Below, piece after piece: positions 1-11,153 of a DNA stretch of 64,000 nt. Within the stretch, counting starts at the first letter, position 1. Each line of letters starts with the position of its first letter. The stretch is from Prunus persica. Taxonomy: Eukaryota; Streptophyta; Magnoliopsida; Rosales; Rosaceae. The position numbers and the translations under genes are program-made. The stretch is from positions 19,517,157-19,581,156 of the forward strand of contig NC_034012.1 in assembly GCF_000346465.2 (NCBI RefSeq), given 5' to 3'. The notes beneath the pieces were generated by a model that was not told where the DNA came from, did no database searches, and was given only the letters and a program-made list of their open reading frames with translations.

Positions 1-103
1 TTACTTGATTAGTGGCTTAGAGACAATAGAGTGACTTCTATAATTATCTTGATTGTATATCTCACTATTACATTATTTTGGCTTGTTAAGCAGTTTCCTA
101 CAC

Positions 104-205
104 CATGGAAGTGGTTCTAATGAAGCTACTGCTAGCGTGGGGGAAGTAGTGTTGGTTCAACCTGCTGTTAAATGCAGGGGAAAAGTGGTGATGATGAAGG
201 TATAG
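104..205 (+). pseudogene. Possible last exon of a CACTA-encoded protein
   Basis: An open stretch of 33 codons ending in TAG reads through a small hydrophobic/basic tail (motif VLVQPAVKCRGK). It is preceded by an AT-rich, intron-like stretch with a pyrimidine-poor but possible acceptor. Its position just inside a CACTA terminus would fit the 3' end of a transposon gene. The stretch is very short and no diagnostic domain is present, so this is a weak call; it could equally be chance. Confidence 0.2.
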
Positions 206-493
206 CTTTGTATACATATGGAGAACTTGACTTGAAGGATAATTAGGTATAGGAATTTTGGTATATTATTATAATTAGGCTTGCAGCTTGCAGCTATCGG
301 CCCTAGAGTACTTTCATTTTTTAGATTTTAATTTGTTCTATTGTACTCTTGATATTCTATTTATGAAAGAAACAATTTTTGAGTATATATGTGCGGCGTG
401 GGTAATAGCATATTTGAGTATGTTTCTGATACCATTGGAAACAAGAAAAAAAGAAGAAGCTAAAATGTAAAATTACAACGTCAATTTTACAGT

Positions 494-835
494 AAATAGA
501 CGATGGTTTTGTTGAAAAAACCGTTGTCTTAGAGTTAATAGACGACAATATTTCAAGAAACCGCAGTCTTCACAATTAATAGACGACGGTTTTTTAACAA
601 ACCCGACGTCTTTGGATACGATAAGCGACAGTTCTTTCAAAAAAACCGTCATCTTTATATCTAATAGACAACAGTTCTTTCAAAAAAAGGTCGTATTTAC
701 ATTTAATAGACGACAGTTCTTTCAAAAAAAATGGTTGTCTTTACATCCAATAGATGACGGTTTTGAGTAGAAGTGTCGTCTTTACAAATAATAGACGACG
801 GGGATTTACAGTCATGGTTTTATGCATCAAAAGAT
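494..835. repeat. Eight-unit ~42 bp subterminal array of the CACTA end
   Basis: The phrase AATAGACGAC or a close variant recurs at 494, 537, 578, 621, 663, 705, 749 and 790, giving a spacing of 41-44 bp. Each unit pairs a GACGACGGTT arm with an AACCGTCGTC-like arm, so single units can fold back on themselves. Arrays of this kind are the usual binding region for TNPA-type proteins at CACTA ends. Confidence 0.8.
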
Positions 836-956
836 GTCGATCGATCTCATGATGGTTGAAAAACCGGATACACGACGGTAGATTACCGTCGTTTATTGCG
901 ATTTTTGTAGTAGTGATATGCGTTCTCGGGCCGACTACATGTCCCTCGAGTTCTGC

Positions 957-1185
957 GAGGAATGCGGCTTAGGTTGACTAATGGTCCCCTGAGGCCTGCG
1001 AGGAATGCGGCTCGGGTTAACTTTGTGTTTCCGAGGCCTACGAGGAATGTGGCTAGGTTAACTTTGTGTTTCTGAGGCCTGCGAGGATGGAATTGACGGA
1101 ATAATATTGGAATTGACGGATTATTATTGGAATTGATGGAATGTTATCGAAATTGATGGAATATTAAAGAAATTGACGGAATATG
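957..1185. repeat. Short tandem repeats inside the LTR
   Basis: GAGGAATGCGGC-like units recur at 957, 1000, 1042 and 1083 (41-43 bp spacing). They are followed by about five ~20 bp units beginning GGAATTGACGGA (1089-1185). A degenerate second copy of the same block lies at about 1967-2130. Confidence 0.75.
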
Positions 1186-1821
1186 GATGGGGGTACGTCC
1201 AGGTGGAGAGTTTTCTAAGTTTTAAGGATTTTATACATATCACAATTAATTTCTTAAGCGATGAGTTTGTTTTATAAGTAAAAGAGGAAAATATATGTTT
1301 AAGTTAAGTTGTTGTTATTGACATGAATATTTTACGAAGTCAATGTAATTTTAATAATTTTCTCATTTTCTTACTTATCTGTAATAAGTTAATTATAAAT
1401 CCTTATATGTATATAATTATAATTGGGTTTTATGTGAGTTTCGAAGGAAAGGTTAAAAGTGTCTTCGGCGGTTGTTTGTTTTATTTTTATTTTCATCTTT
1501 ATTTTTATTTTATATATATATTAATCTAAACCAATAATACATAAATTGATTTATGAATTAGAGGAAGTCCAGTGAGTGGACTTTGGTTTTATAAATTATT
1601 TTATGCAATTAAAGTTTTATTATTTGATCTTGAATGAATGATTATGAATTTTACTTTTCAAGCATGATTGTTTGATTTCGATTATTTTTATTATATTATG
1701 TTTATATTTAAGTTGAGCATGGCTTGGAAAGTAAGAAGGATAATGGCAACAGGATTTAAGGATGGAAGAGAAATAGTTTTATAATTTTTTAGGAAATGTT
1801 TTTAAACCACCATAGATACCC

Positions 1822-1905
1822 ATGTTGCCTTCGGTTATAATGTTGCCTTCGGTTATAATGTTGCCTCGATTATTATGTTGCCTTCGGATTATTGTTGCCT
1901 CCGGT
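1822..1905. repeat. ~20 bp tandem repeat (ATGTTGCCTTCGGTTATA)
   Basis: Four to five imperfect copies of an 18-20 bp unit stand in a row within the long LTR. An apparent reading frame through them (1822-2127) is a by-product of the repetition and is not taken as a gene. Confidence 0.8.
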
Positions 1906-2771
1906 TATGTCAACGCGTTCGACAGTTGCCCCACGAGTCCTAGGGATACTCGGATGGTGCGGAGCAAGGAAATGCGGATTAGGTTGACTAAATGTCCCCT
2001 GAGTCCTGCGATGATTGCGGCTCGGGTCGACTTTGTGTTACCAAGACCTGCGAGACAAATTGTGACACGAGGAATTGACAGTATACTGTGGGAATTGATG
2101 AAAATTAAGGAATTGACGGTTATATAATGGGTACACCTAAGTGGAAGTGAAATATTGATTTTTCAATGCTTTAACTGATTTAATGATATATGTAAATGTG
2201 AATGTTATTGAGCATATCGCTAACATGAGAACTTGGATTGATTTGCAATCACAATGGACAAGATACATAAGTGCAGTATAAAAAGAGAAAGAACTACGTG
2301 TGGCTTGATCCCTTGTTAAGGGTACGTAGGCAACCTAGAGCTTCTAGGTGCAGGCGCGAGACCAAAGGATTGGAAAAGCTGTTTAGTTAAATTATTTTGA
2401 AATCTATTACTGTATTCATGTTGATTCAGAAGTCTGGAATAGTTTCTGTTGGCAAAACATTTATTTGAATCAAAGAGGCCTAAGGCCATTTAGTTCTAAT
2501 GTTGGATTGATGGAATTTTATGTTGATGTATGCTGAACGGTTGGGATATGTGTATATATATTGTTTTTTGTACAGGTAGAATATTTTGGGAAATGAGCAA
2601 GTTACAGGGGAGACTCTGCCGAATTTTCTGCAGAAGTCAAGCCAGAAGAAAATATTAGGTTTCTAGTTAGAAGGGGAGTTCAGTCATTTGTGCTCGTCAC
2701 CCGCCAGGTGTCAGACACGCACAGGGTTCGGCGCAGGTTCCAAAGTGGAATTTGGGTCGGGTCCTGTCAAC

Positions 2772-2785
2772 TTAGTATCATAGCA
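2772..2785 (+). other. Degenerate primer-binding site (initiator Met-tRNA type)
   Basis: The sequence TTAGTATCATAGCA differs at two positions from the plant initiator-tRNA-Met primer site TTGGTATCAGAGCA. It lies two bases after the LTR end at 2769, where such a site is expected. Confidence 0.5.
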
Positions 2786-4359
2786 TTAGGTTAAATTCCT
2801 GCAGACTCATTATCTCGTGTGCATCCTTGTTATGGGAATTGTTGATGCTTCTTGTTGACTCGCTTCTCCCAACTTCTGAACAAAATTGAAAGTTGAATCA
2901 ACTTGACAGGATCGAGTGGGCTCGGGTAGGGCCTTGTCCCTTGACTTCTCTCGACTCTAATTCGTGGGGTTGCGTAGGCGTGCCACTATTGGATATGAGA
3001 CCAGTCCAATAGACCTGGTGTGGGGGAGTGTTGTGAGTTGATTTGGTGATGTTCGCGTTCTTTCTTTGGGCTTCTGCTCAAGCCATTGTGCTCCAAGGGG
3101 GTACTAGCCTGGATTATTTCTTTCTAGCCTCAACTAAGAGGACTTCAATATTCTTTCATTCATGTGTGTCAACTTGATAAGTATGAGCGATACCTGATCA
3201 AGCAAGGGGAGAAACCAAGATCGTGGTTAGTAGTACCATGTTTGGGCTTAACAACCTAATTTGAAATTCATGTAACCCTTGGACTGGGCCAACAGTCAAT
3301 TCGGGTCCGACTCGACTTCCTATCTCTTGTACCAATACAGCCTTATTCGGGCCCGAATCCCTCCTTTGGGTCTGAATGATGAATTTAAAAGTGCAAAAGC
3401 AGGAAATTAAATTTATCTACTGAATCAATTTATAATATATGTACGTAAGCGATTAAATGACAAGTGCTTAATGAAACAGTTAAAATGGATTCTGCAATCC
3501 CTTCATCTAATCTTAAGTTAATGACAAGAGGAAGACAGAGGTTCTTTTTAACTAATCCATTTGACTAATCCAAAACATAAATTACAAAACAAAGAAGGAC
3601 TGGAGATTTCTCTATCTAGTTAGATGATTACATGAATTCAAATTGATCATTTTAAAAGAAAATCATACCATGAAGATGGCATAGCAACAAAAGATGAATG
3701 CAGGAGTTGTTAACTGGCTATCTGGAAATTAAGCAGGCTGGTTTGAAAAGATCTTGAATTTTTCAAGTATTTTCGAGACATTGCATCTAGTTTGGAGAGA
3801 GAGTCCCCTTCTTCTATGGCGGAAGCTCTTTATTTATAGGCAAGGAGAGAGCTTGCAATGATAGAGGCTGAGAAAGGATATTTGGCTGCTGTCCAAAGTT
3901 AGCTGTCGATTCGCTGATCTGAAATGGTTGATAGGAGGGATGATGGAACGTTTCTGATAAGAACTGCTGGTCCTTTGTGATAATCCTCTGACTTGAACCC
4001 TTTGTACTCGAAGATCTGGTTGGCAGCTTGGTCCTTCTTTGGTTCTAGTGGCTTTCATACAGCTTGTTTCCTTTCTGGGCGAGAAGAGAGTCAAGTCGTC
4101 ATTAATGGTGATAACCTCTGTCAGACCCTCACGTGGGTCTATGTATAACGGTTACCAATCTTTTTAACTTTAGTGTGACTCAAAATCTGGGCTTCCTGTT
4201 CTTGGGCCTTGGACTAACTTTTTTTATACTGACGGACCTCTAAGTAAAGGGGTTCCTTTGGTTTTGAGGAAAAAAGACAAAGGCTGTTGGGCCTGGGCCT
4301 TGTAAAATATTCTTTTGAAAAGTAAACCATATTTGGTCCATTCACCAAAACTGGATACA
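2786..4359. other. No gene recognised; probable retrotransposon interior
   Basis: This follows a 5' LTR and primer site, so it may be a non-coding interior or a later rearrangement. No gag or pol motif is visible in any frame. A short purine run, GTGTGGGGGAG, at about 3019-3029 followed by TGTTGTGAG resembles a polypurine tract plus LTR start, but I found no matching second LTR. An 86-codon open frame at 3834-4094 (minus) shows no recognisable domain. Confidence 0.4.
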
Positions 4360-5850
4360 AACAGGAGGTCTGTTAGCATCTTTGAGATTCCTTCTTCTTA
4401 CCTTCTACTCCTGTGGATACAAAGCCCTTTAATACTAGAAGCAGAACATCCTAGAATACGAAGTAAATCCAGAACTACCAAATTTCTCAGGAAACTCAAC
4501 ATTTATAACCTCAGCATACTTTTCTAGAGGCTCGAAAACAATCGCCTTAAAATTCTAATTTTCAATTCTCACAATGTATATATTTGACAGCAAACACATA
4601 AGCTACAGTTTATTTGTGGGTGATGGAAAAGAATCAATTTGAGCCAGCTATGGAAAAATATGGAAGTTACAAAAAAAATTCTTTTTTTTAAAAAAAAAAA
4701 AATTTGAAAAGAAAAAAGAAACTTTGGGATTGCTAACACTTAGGGGTCATTTGGCATGGCAGACTGTCATGGACTGGACTAAATCCTGAGACTGTATCGG
4801 ATTAGCATGAATTGGAGTAAGCTGGATTAAGTACTGACCTACGTTTGGTGCTGCGTCGGACTAAGAAGCTGGATTGTAAAAATAGTGAAAACCTATGTTT
4901 CCTGCTGTGTCGGACTAAAAAATAATTATTATAATATTTAAATTTAATTTGGATTTTTGACCTAAAAGATAAATAAATGCTACAAAGAAACCCAATTCAA
5001 AGATTTATAACAATATCTGGCAAAAAACAAAAAGATTTAAATAATAATAAAAAGAAAACAAAAATTTTTTTTTTTTTTTTTTTGAAGAATAAAATTATGA
5101 TATTTATTTTTTGGCTTCCCAAGATTAATCTTAGTTGGTCAAAACATTGTTAAAGGAGATAAGCTCACTCTATATAATTCTAGGTTTTTCAGGGCCCAAG
5201 TAAAATAATATTTTTAAATTTTTTTTATATATATGTAAAATTTTTGTATATTTGACTTTCGACTTCAAACTGAAAAATATAATTTGACAAGGTAAAAATT
5301 ACTTGCGATAAATAAACCATCACATCATGAATTATTAAACTTGTTTCAATATCAAAAAAATATCAAACATTTGTAAATTACTATAGTTTGATTTTCCAAA
5401 TGCAATATCAAAATAATTATTGTTATATTTAAATTTAATTAAGGATTTTTATCTATAAAAAATAAATGCTGCAAAAAAACATTTAAAGATCTAAGACAAT
5501 AATTAAAAGAAAACAAATAAAATTATGATATTTTTTAAAGAGTGGCGTCGGACTCACGTGTTTTATTTAGCGAACCACTTTTTAAGCTCATTGTATTAGA
5601 TGAGCAAGTGGGGTGTTTTTTTCACTATTGGACTATACAGTCTCATTTAAGTTAGTTCCTTATCTTACCAAACAAGGATTTTGAGTGCTATTTAACCCAG
5701 TCCAGTCCAGTGAGGCGTACCAAACATGGCCTTGGCCTTAGAGTACAATGGTTTTGTCGAGAATTCAGGTTACTTGAGGAGCAAGTTTCCTTTTATTTAT
5801 ATTTCAATTAGGTTCTTTGTAGTACTAATAGTGGCACGTGTTTGTACACA
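4360..5850 (+). repeat. Diverged host segment, copy 1 (carries a MITE)
   Basis: 4360-4739 plus 5741-5850 match, with mismatches and small indels, the split sequence 13500-13561 + 14579-14905. The order of blocks is identical. Copy 1 holds the PIF-like MITE (4743-5737) and has an empty site for the hAT element (TACAAAGC once, 4428-4435). Copy 2 shows the reverse. The block has no gene that I recognise. Confidence 0.8.
4743..5737. mobile_element. PIF/Harbinger-like MITE, 995 bp
   Basis: The left end GGGGTCATTTGGCATGG and the complement of the right end, GGCCAAGGCCATGTTTGG, are imperfect inverted repeats of the GGnC..TTTGG kind found in plant PIF/Harbinger-like MITEs. TTA flanks both ends (4740-4742 and 5738-5740), matching the 3 bp duplication of that superfamily. 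The interior is AT-rich and non-coding, and GGACTGGACT motifs repeat near both ends. The paralogous segment near 14815 lacks the insertion. The exact right end is uncertain by about six bases. Confidence 0.6.
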
Positions 5851-6079
5851 TTATATCCTGGGAGAATATTCGGGATAGATCCTCTTCACACTCAATCCTC
5901 TTCTTCCTCGATCCTTGCAAAATAGATTTTGTCAACGGAGCACACCCGAGGGGTGTTGGCTAAAGACCCTTCGATGCCTAAGTCAGTTAAATGGTCTTAA
6001 TAAGAATTCAAAACAACACAAATTCAGATTTAGGGGACATATAAAATAAGAATTCAAGACAACACATATTCAGGGTGCA
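5851..6079. other. No gene seen
   Basis: The stretch is AT-rich, with phrases such as GATGCCTAAGTCAGTTAA that occur in many plant repeats. No open frame or terminal repeat is recognised. Confidence 0.4.
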
Positions 6080-6476
6080 GACAATAGTGACAAGTTGATC
6101 AAGTGTGGAAATTGAATGATAAATAATTCTTCTTATTTCGGTATTAATTAGAATCGAATGACAAGACTATAAACCAAAGTCAAGAGAATGCAGCAACCAT
6201 TGCTAAAATATGAATATGGTTTGAATACTTTGGGTTTTTCTTTATTCTTCTCCATAAGGAGGTATATATAGGAGTTTACATATGAAGGTTTTACAAGGAA
6301 TTAGATATAGTAAAGAATTAGGAAAGTATCTCCTAATTGTACAATGATTTATCACTTATATAAAACATAGGAAAGTAAATCCCTTAATTAATCAAGGAAG
6401 TAAACCTCCTTGATTAATTAGGAGACTTATGTCATCACGAATGCCCAACTTGGTAAGTGAGTCATGATATACTCTT
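6080..6476 (-). mobile_element. Probable copia LTR remnant
   Basis: Read on the minus strand, the stretch has the architecture of a short copia LTR. It begins near TGTGGAAGAGTATATC and contains CTCCTATATATACCTCC, a TATA-like promoter phrase seen in many plant copia LTRs. It lies downstream of the gag fragment at 7050-7450, as a 3' LTR would. No second intact LTR remains; only TAATTAGGAGAC at about 7723 recalls it. Confidence 0.45.
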
Positions 6477-6699
6477 CCACACTCACAGCATATGCAATAT
6501 CTAATCTTGGAGGACGTATGAAGAGTAGAACCTTTGGTGGTGATAGAAGAAGGAGTCTAGGTTGACCGCATGCTTCTGTGAGTTTGCAATAAGATGGAGA
6601 ATCGTATGGGTTCTTGACATCGCAGCGGAAGTAAGATGTGATATGAGAAGGTGAGGAAGGTGATGTGAGAAATTTGATGTAGGAATTGGATTTAAGAGG

Positions 6700-6930
6700 T
6701 ATGTGTTTAGGGATTTGGATAAGAGGATTTGAGGACTTTAGATTTGAGGGATTTGGATTTGGGGAAAAAAAAAAATTGAGGAATTTGATTTAGGGTTTTG
6801 GATTTGAATATGAGAAATTTGAAGAAATTTGAAGAAATTTGAGAAACTTGAGATAAGGGTGGATTTGAATATGAGAAATTTGAAGAAATTTGAGATAAGG
6901 GTTTAGAGACAAAACAAATTCTCTTCACTC
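6700..6930. repeat. Low-complexity GATTTGAG/GAAATTTGA repeats
   Basis: Short imperfect tandem units (GAGAAATTTGAAGAAATTTG and relatives) fill this stretch; similar units recur at about 7540-7700. Long open frames here, on the minus strand, are side effects of the repetition. Confidence 0.6.
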
Positions 6931-7049
6931 CCCTTCTACCCTTGAAGAGAAGGGGTCGTCAGAGTCAAGAAATAAGCAACATCTTCTAGGGATACGTCAA
7001 TAAACATAGCCCTTTCACTCTTTTTTCTTTTTTTGGGTAGAGTTTGCCC

Positions 7050-7716
7050 CTCCTAGTACCACAACCAATCATCTTGCTGCTGAGGATGTCCTGTTGTGGC
7101 TATAAAGGCAGAGGCAGGAGTTGGTGCCGTTGGAACTGTAGGACTAACAGAAGCTGAGTCAGAAGATGTGTCGAGTGATTTGCCCCTATTCTTGCGCGGA
7201 GCTTTGGAGTGGTCCCACCAATCCGGGTAACCAATCAATTCGTAACAGCCATCACGAGTATGTTTGCTTTCCCACAGTGAGTGCATTTGCATTCCGGACG
7301 ATAGCTTGTGACTTGAGTCTGAGAAGCACCAGTGGTAGAAGTCGGAGGACCCTGTGGACGTTGGGTGGCTAGGACAGTAGTGTCTGGAGTACTGGTCATG
7401 GTCAGTCGTTGTTGAGCTTCGCTACGGACATATGCAAAGGTTTGGTCAAGGTCTAATTTAGGTTCTTTGCACAAGATCCATGGCAGCGGAAGAATTTTAG
7501 GGGTAAAAAAAAAAAAATGTGTTTCGGAATTTGAAGATATGAGGGATGTGGATGGAGATCTGAATTTGGTAAAGAGAAATATGAGTTTGGAGAAATATGA
7601 GGAATTTGAGGAATATGATTTTAGGGTTTGTGTTTGAAGAAGTTTGATATGAGGATTTAGGGTTTGTGTTGGAAGAAATTTGATATGAGGATTTAGAGAC
7701 AACCGAGGATCGATTG
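7050..7716 (-). pseudogene. Copia gag fragment with zinc knuckle, frameshifted
   Basis: Minus-strand frames give the late part of a Ty1/copia Gag. There is a helix-like stretch with LDLDQTFAYVRSEAQ, a proline/threonine-rich linker, then a CCHC zinc knuckle (CTHCGKA...HTRDGC) and the hallmark YPDWW. The knuckle is split between two frames: about one A is missing in the codons between Cys-2 and His, near 7263. Retroviral-type knuckles bind the element's RNA. Upstream (7700-7716) a truncated primer-site remnant, GATTGCTCTGAT, remains. Protease, integrase and reverse transcriptase are absent, so this is a deletion derivative. Confidence 0.6.
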
Positions 7717-8752
7717 CTCTGATTAATTAGGAGACTCACGTCAACAACCATAAGTTGAAGAAAGTTCAAAGCATCGTATGACTATCAGGAGCATATTTTG
7801 TTACAAGCATATCAATCTCATGACGTAGTTGTATGAAAGATCAAAGGTAATTGTGTCGTCAACACCGATGTCTAGCTTCGATGTCTTTGTATTAAGGTTC
7901 TTCATTACTGTGAATGTAGTCGTGGATTGAACCATATCTAGCTTCATCTGGGTTAGGCCTACTTGGCCTTCTCTTCCCATAAACAATGGCCATCATTTGA
8001 TTTTAGGCATTTTATGAAGTTCTATCCATTACGGTGTCTCTCAAAAATCAAAACCATGAATAAATTGCATATACCTTTTTTTTTTTTTTTTTTTTGTGCC
8101 CCTTTAATTTTTTGCGCTTGGATGTGATTAGAGCAAACTCTAATAGTAATAAGTAATATCACGAGACATGACAATGTATCTAGAAGGCAAGAAAAGTAAG
8201 AAATATTCTCGATACCTAAAGACACATTTATTATAAGGCCATGGTTTTGCCCCATGAACTATTTGCATATCGTCAATTTAGCCCCTTAACAATTTTTTCA
8301 GTAAATTAAGGACTCCAATTGTTTAAAAATTGTCAATTGAGGACTTACCGTCAAAATTTTCAAATTTCATCCAAATTCCAGTCCAAATTAAGGGTAAATT
8401 TATAATTTTTATATAAAAATTTACAGAAAAAGAGAATAAAAACATCACTTTGTGGATAAAAAACATCACCACGCGCCCAGCCACCCCCTTCCCCGCCCCA
8501 CCTCTCCCACGGTGCCCCCAACTCATTCCCACGGTGCCCCTAAAACCACCTTTCTCTCTCTGATCTTCACCAAACTAATTCCCACTGGCTTTAAGGATCT
8601 GGCTCCCAACCTAACCTTAACCAGAGTTGCAGAGGTTGAAAAAATTGGCATCTTAAAATTGACCAATGACACTAGTAGGCTAATGGGTCATGATTTGTAC
8701 GCTCCCCCCTCCCCTCTACCCAGAAAACTCCCAAGCCCAACGCCGCCATACT
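7717..8752. other. No gene seen; repeat-like DNA
   Basis: The stretch contains a poly-T run (about 8078-8095). At 8240-8400 is a phrase (GGTTTTGCCCCATGAACTAT...) typical of dispersed plant repeats of uncertain class. Short open frames on both strands lack recognisable domains. Confidence 0.4.
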
Positions 8753-9421
8753 TGTTAGAAGTATGCCCTAAAGCCAATCATGAGATGTAAACTCTAAGGA
8801 TATTTTACCTAATTAATTAAGGGCATTATGTTATTTTGAGTAATAATCTTAGTCATTTAATTCAAAAGTAATTAGAGTTTAAATTGATATATTTATTCTT
8901 CTCATGAGGAGGGATATATATACTACATACAGAGTAGGTACAAATAGGAAATATATACAAAATCTCCTAATTCTAATCAAATTAGATCATTACAATAAAA
9001 TACAAATTATATTCCTAATAGGAACAGTTGACTTTGACTCACACCAATAATTTAATTAACCATCAAGTCCATGGATCGTGAGACATAGAAAGTGACTTAA
9101 GGAAGTTAAGTTAGGAGATCGTTCCGTACCATGTCAACATCCTAAATGATTCGTGGTCATAGGATAATCAAATGGGCATTGATAATCTTTAAAAAATATA
9201 ATGCACGGTATCTGTTCAATTATGAGGATGATTGGTCTCGAGTCAGTCATGTGGAGACACTAAGATAAGTGTATGGGTGTTCAGTAGAGAATGAATTCAC
9301 TGAATGTGATCAATAGAGAGAACTTGAATGAAAGTTTTACTTACATGTCAATCAGGATCTCTCAAGTTGGAATAGTGCAAATTAGTCCTAGACCTGAGAC
9401 ACAACGAGTTGTCTCATGGAA
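8753..9421 (+). mobile_element. Truncated copia-type LTR
   Basis: The left edge TGTTAGAAGTATGCCCTAAA is a familiar start of long copia LTRs in dicots. The following ~660 bp include GTGTTCAGTAGAGAATGAAT, another phrase I associate with the same LTR type. Around 8895-8930 there is a TATA-like stretch. The sequence changes character at about 9421, so the right part is missing and no internal domain follows. No gene is present. Confidence 0.5.
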
Positions 9422-9439
9422 ACGTCGTGGATGGGAAGG

Positions 9440-9700
9440 AAGTGCTGAGGTTTCATACCAAAAAAAGAAACAAAAAGGGTTGCAGGCTAAGGAGAACGGG
9501 AGGGAAGAGGTAAAGAGAAGTAAAAAGAAGAAAGAAAAAGAAAGGAGGAGGAGGAGGATTGTAGGCCAGAGAGAACAAGAGGGAAGAGATAAAGAAAAGT
9601 AAAAAAAAAAGAAGGAGAATTGTAGACCAGGGAGCAAAACAAAAAATGAAGGAGGTGCATGCTAGCGAGAGCGAAAGGGAAGAGGAAAAGCAAATAAAAA
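9440..9700. repeat. Purine-rich tandem repeats
   Basis: Three to four imperfect units of roughly 75 bp are visible, with phrases such as GAGGGAAGAGATAAAGAAAA. Almost every base is a purine on the plus strand. The overlapping open frames on either strand are low-complexity artefacts. Confidence 0.65.
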
Positions 9701-9855
9701 ATAACTTACAGCTGTCAGCATTTAAATGGTTTGGGATGCTGAGCTAGACTGCTGACCTGACACCCTCGTCAAGGCCGTCTCTGAGATTTTGAGGGCCCTG
9801 TGCTAAACTTAAATTGGGGCCTCACATAATCTAATACAAAAATACTTATAACTAA

Positions 9856-10437
9856 AGGCTCATTTGGTACACCGTATTAGACTCAAGATAGAAGTAAATA
9901 GTCCATGTCAGTTGTTTGGTGTCAACTTGTATTATTTAATTACCTGACTATTTTAAACGGATTGGGCTTTTAATACTCTCCTTACCTGACTAACTAATTC
10001 AACCCACACATCCCGGTTTGGATAATACACGCTTAATTATACGGTTAGGGAAAAAGAATACACATGTTCACGTGAAAAGTTCTATTTCATCTTCTTCTCC
10101 CTAGGATTCTTCTCTACTATCTTTTCTACAGGTTATTCACTCTTCTATTTACCTTCATCAAAACTTTTTAAATTATTTTTAAAACGAAAACTTCATCAAA
10201 ACTTTGGGGTTCACAAGAATTTTCTAAGTAGATTTTGGGTTTATTTGTATATGTAAATATATCTGTTTTTGGGTATTTTGCTTTGTAAACTTCGGCATCC
10301 GAAAGCATGTGTCGTTCAAAATTTATGCCATCTTCCACAGTGCAATTGTTTTTTCAGTGTTGCTTCTTAATAGCAGTTGTTGCTAGATTTCTTGGTTTAT
10401 TTATTTTTTCTTTTGTAATAAGGTCTCTCTCTCTCTC

Positions 10438-10468
<31 letters not shown>

Positions 10469-11153
10469 CCAATATGCTTCTTCTCTCTTATCATGTCTTC
10501 ATCTTCTCTTTCTTTATATATTTCCTCTTTTATTAAATTTTGTGGAAATTAGGTTATGAGTTTTTATTTTTGTGGAAATTAGGTTAGGAACGTAATTGCA
10601 TCATGGAATTATTTATTTGTCTATGTTTTGTATTGAATTAAGACTCGATGTTTCAGAGAGCAACCAAAAAGCTTGGGTTTGGTTACTGGGGAGTGGATGA
10701 GTTTGGTTCATAATTCAGTTTTCCAAAATTCAAACTTTAGTTTGTTGAATGAGTGGATTGTTCGATTTAATTTGGTGAATGCTGGAAATTAAATTTCGGT
10801 TAACTAAAGTAATTGAAACGTATTTAGCAAATTCATGATGATGCATGGATATATGTGATTAATGACAAGAAGCAGCAATTAAATTAAAAGCCCTTTTAAC
10901 TTCCCAATAAATTACTCCCTTTCCGTATGAATTTAAATTTTCATTAAATTATCAAAGAATGAAAAAAAAAAAACAAGTCTGAACTGATGCTATCCGGAGT
11001 AACACCAAACGCAGTATAACTTAGTCAAACTATTTATCTGGAATAACACCAAGCGCCTTATAATATTATGGATAAATAGTCAGTACTCTCCGAAACATAT
11101 TAATATTATCCGACAGAAATTAGTCAGTACATTCCAATATACCAAACGAGCCC
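9856..11153. mobile_element. PIF/Harbinger-like MITE nested in hAT copy A, 1298 bp
   Basis: Ends AGGCTCATTTGG and CCAAACGAGCCC are inverted repeats. TAA flanks both (9853-9855, 11154-11156). The homologous stretch of hAT copy B reads straight through as ACTAAAAGTCAT, which is the uninserted state with a single TAA. The interior is non-coding and contains a CT microsatellite. Confidence 0.7.
10433..10470. repeat. (CT)n microsatellite
   Basis: An almost pure CT run with one or two interruptions, inside the MITE. Confidence 0.95.

Larger units (their letters stand above)
1..915. mobile_element. CACTA (En/Spm-like) transposon, one terminal part
   Basis: The segment ends at 915 with TTTTTGTAGTAGTG, the complement of the CACTACTACAAAAA terminus typical of plant CACTA transposons. 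Inside this end lies a tandem subterminal array (494-835) built on GACGACGGT. The other end is outside the window, so size and target duplication cannot be determined; the three bases after the terminus are ATA. The flanking DNA from 916 onward is a long gypsy-type LTR, so this element probably inserted into that LTR. The terminus resembles the two other CACTA ends in the window, but the regular array suggests a different subfamily. Confidence 0.75.
916..2769 (+). mobile_element. Gypsy-type long LTR, 3' part, interrupted on its left
   Basis: Much of this stretch matches, on the same or the opposite strand, the long LTR-like units at 48591-51229 and 58240-60798. Shared blocks include the phrase around 2297-2345 that recurs in reverse complement near 49085-49140, and the terminal phrase GGGTCGGGTCCTGTCA. 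The LTR ends in TGTCA at 2769 and is followed directly by a primer-binding-site-like sequence, so this is probably a 5' LTR on the plus strand. Its own start is not seen because the CACTA end at 915 cuts into it. No coding capacity is visible. Confidence 0.65.

Noticed and set aside
3019..3040. Polypurine tract and 3' LTR start of another retrotransposon
   Set aside because: GTGTGGGGGAG followed by TGTTG is suggestive, but no matching 5' LTR or pol sequence was found.
9291..9693. Lys/Glu-rich or Leu/Ser/Phe-rich coding regions
   Set aside because: Translations of a purine-rich tandem repeat on both strands; open frames in low-complexity DNA are expected.
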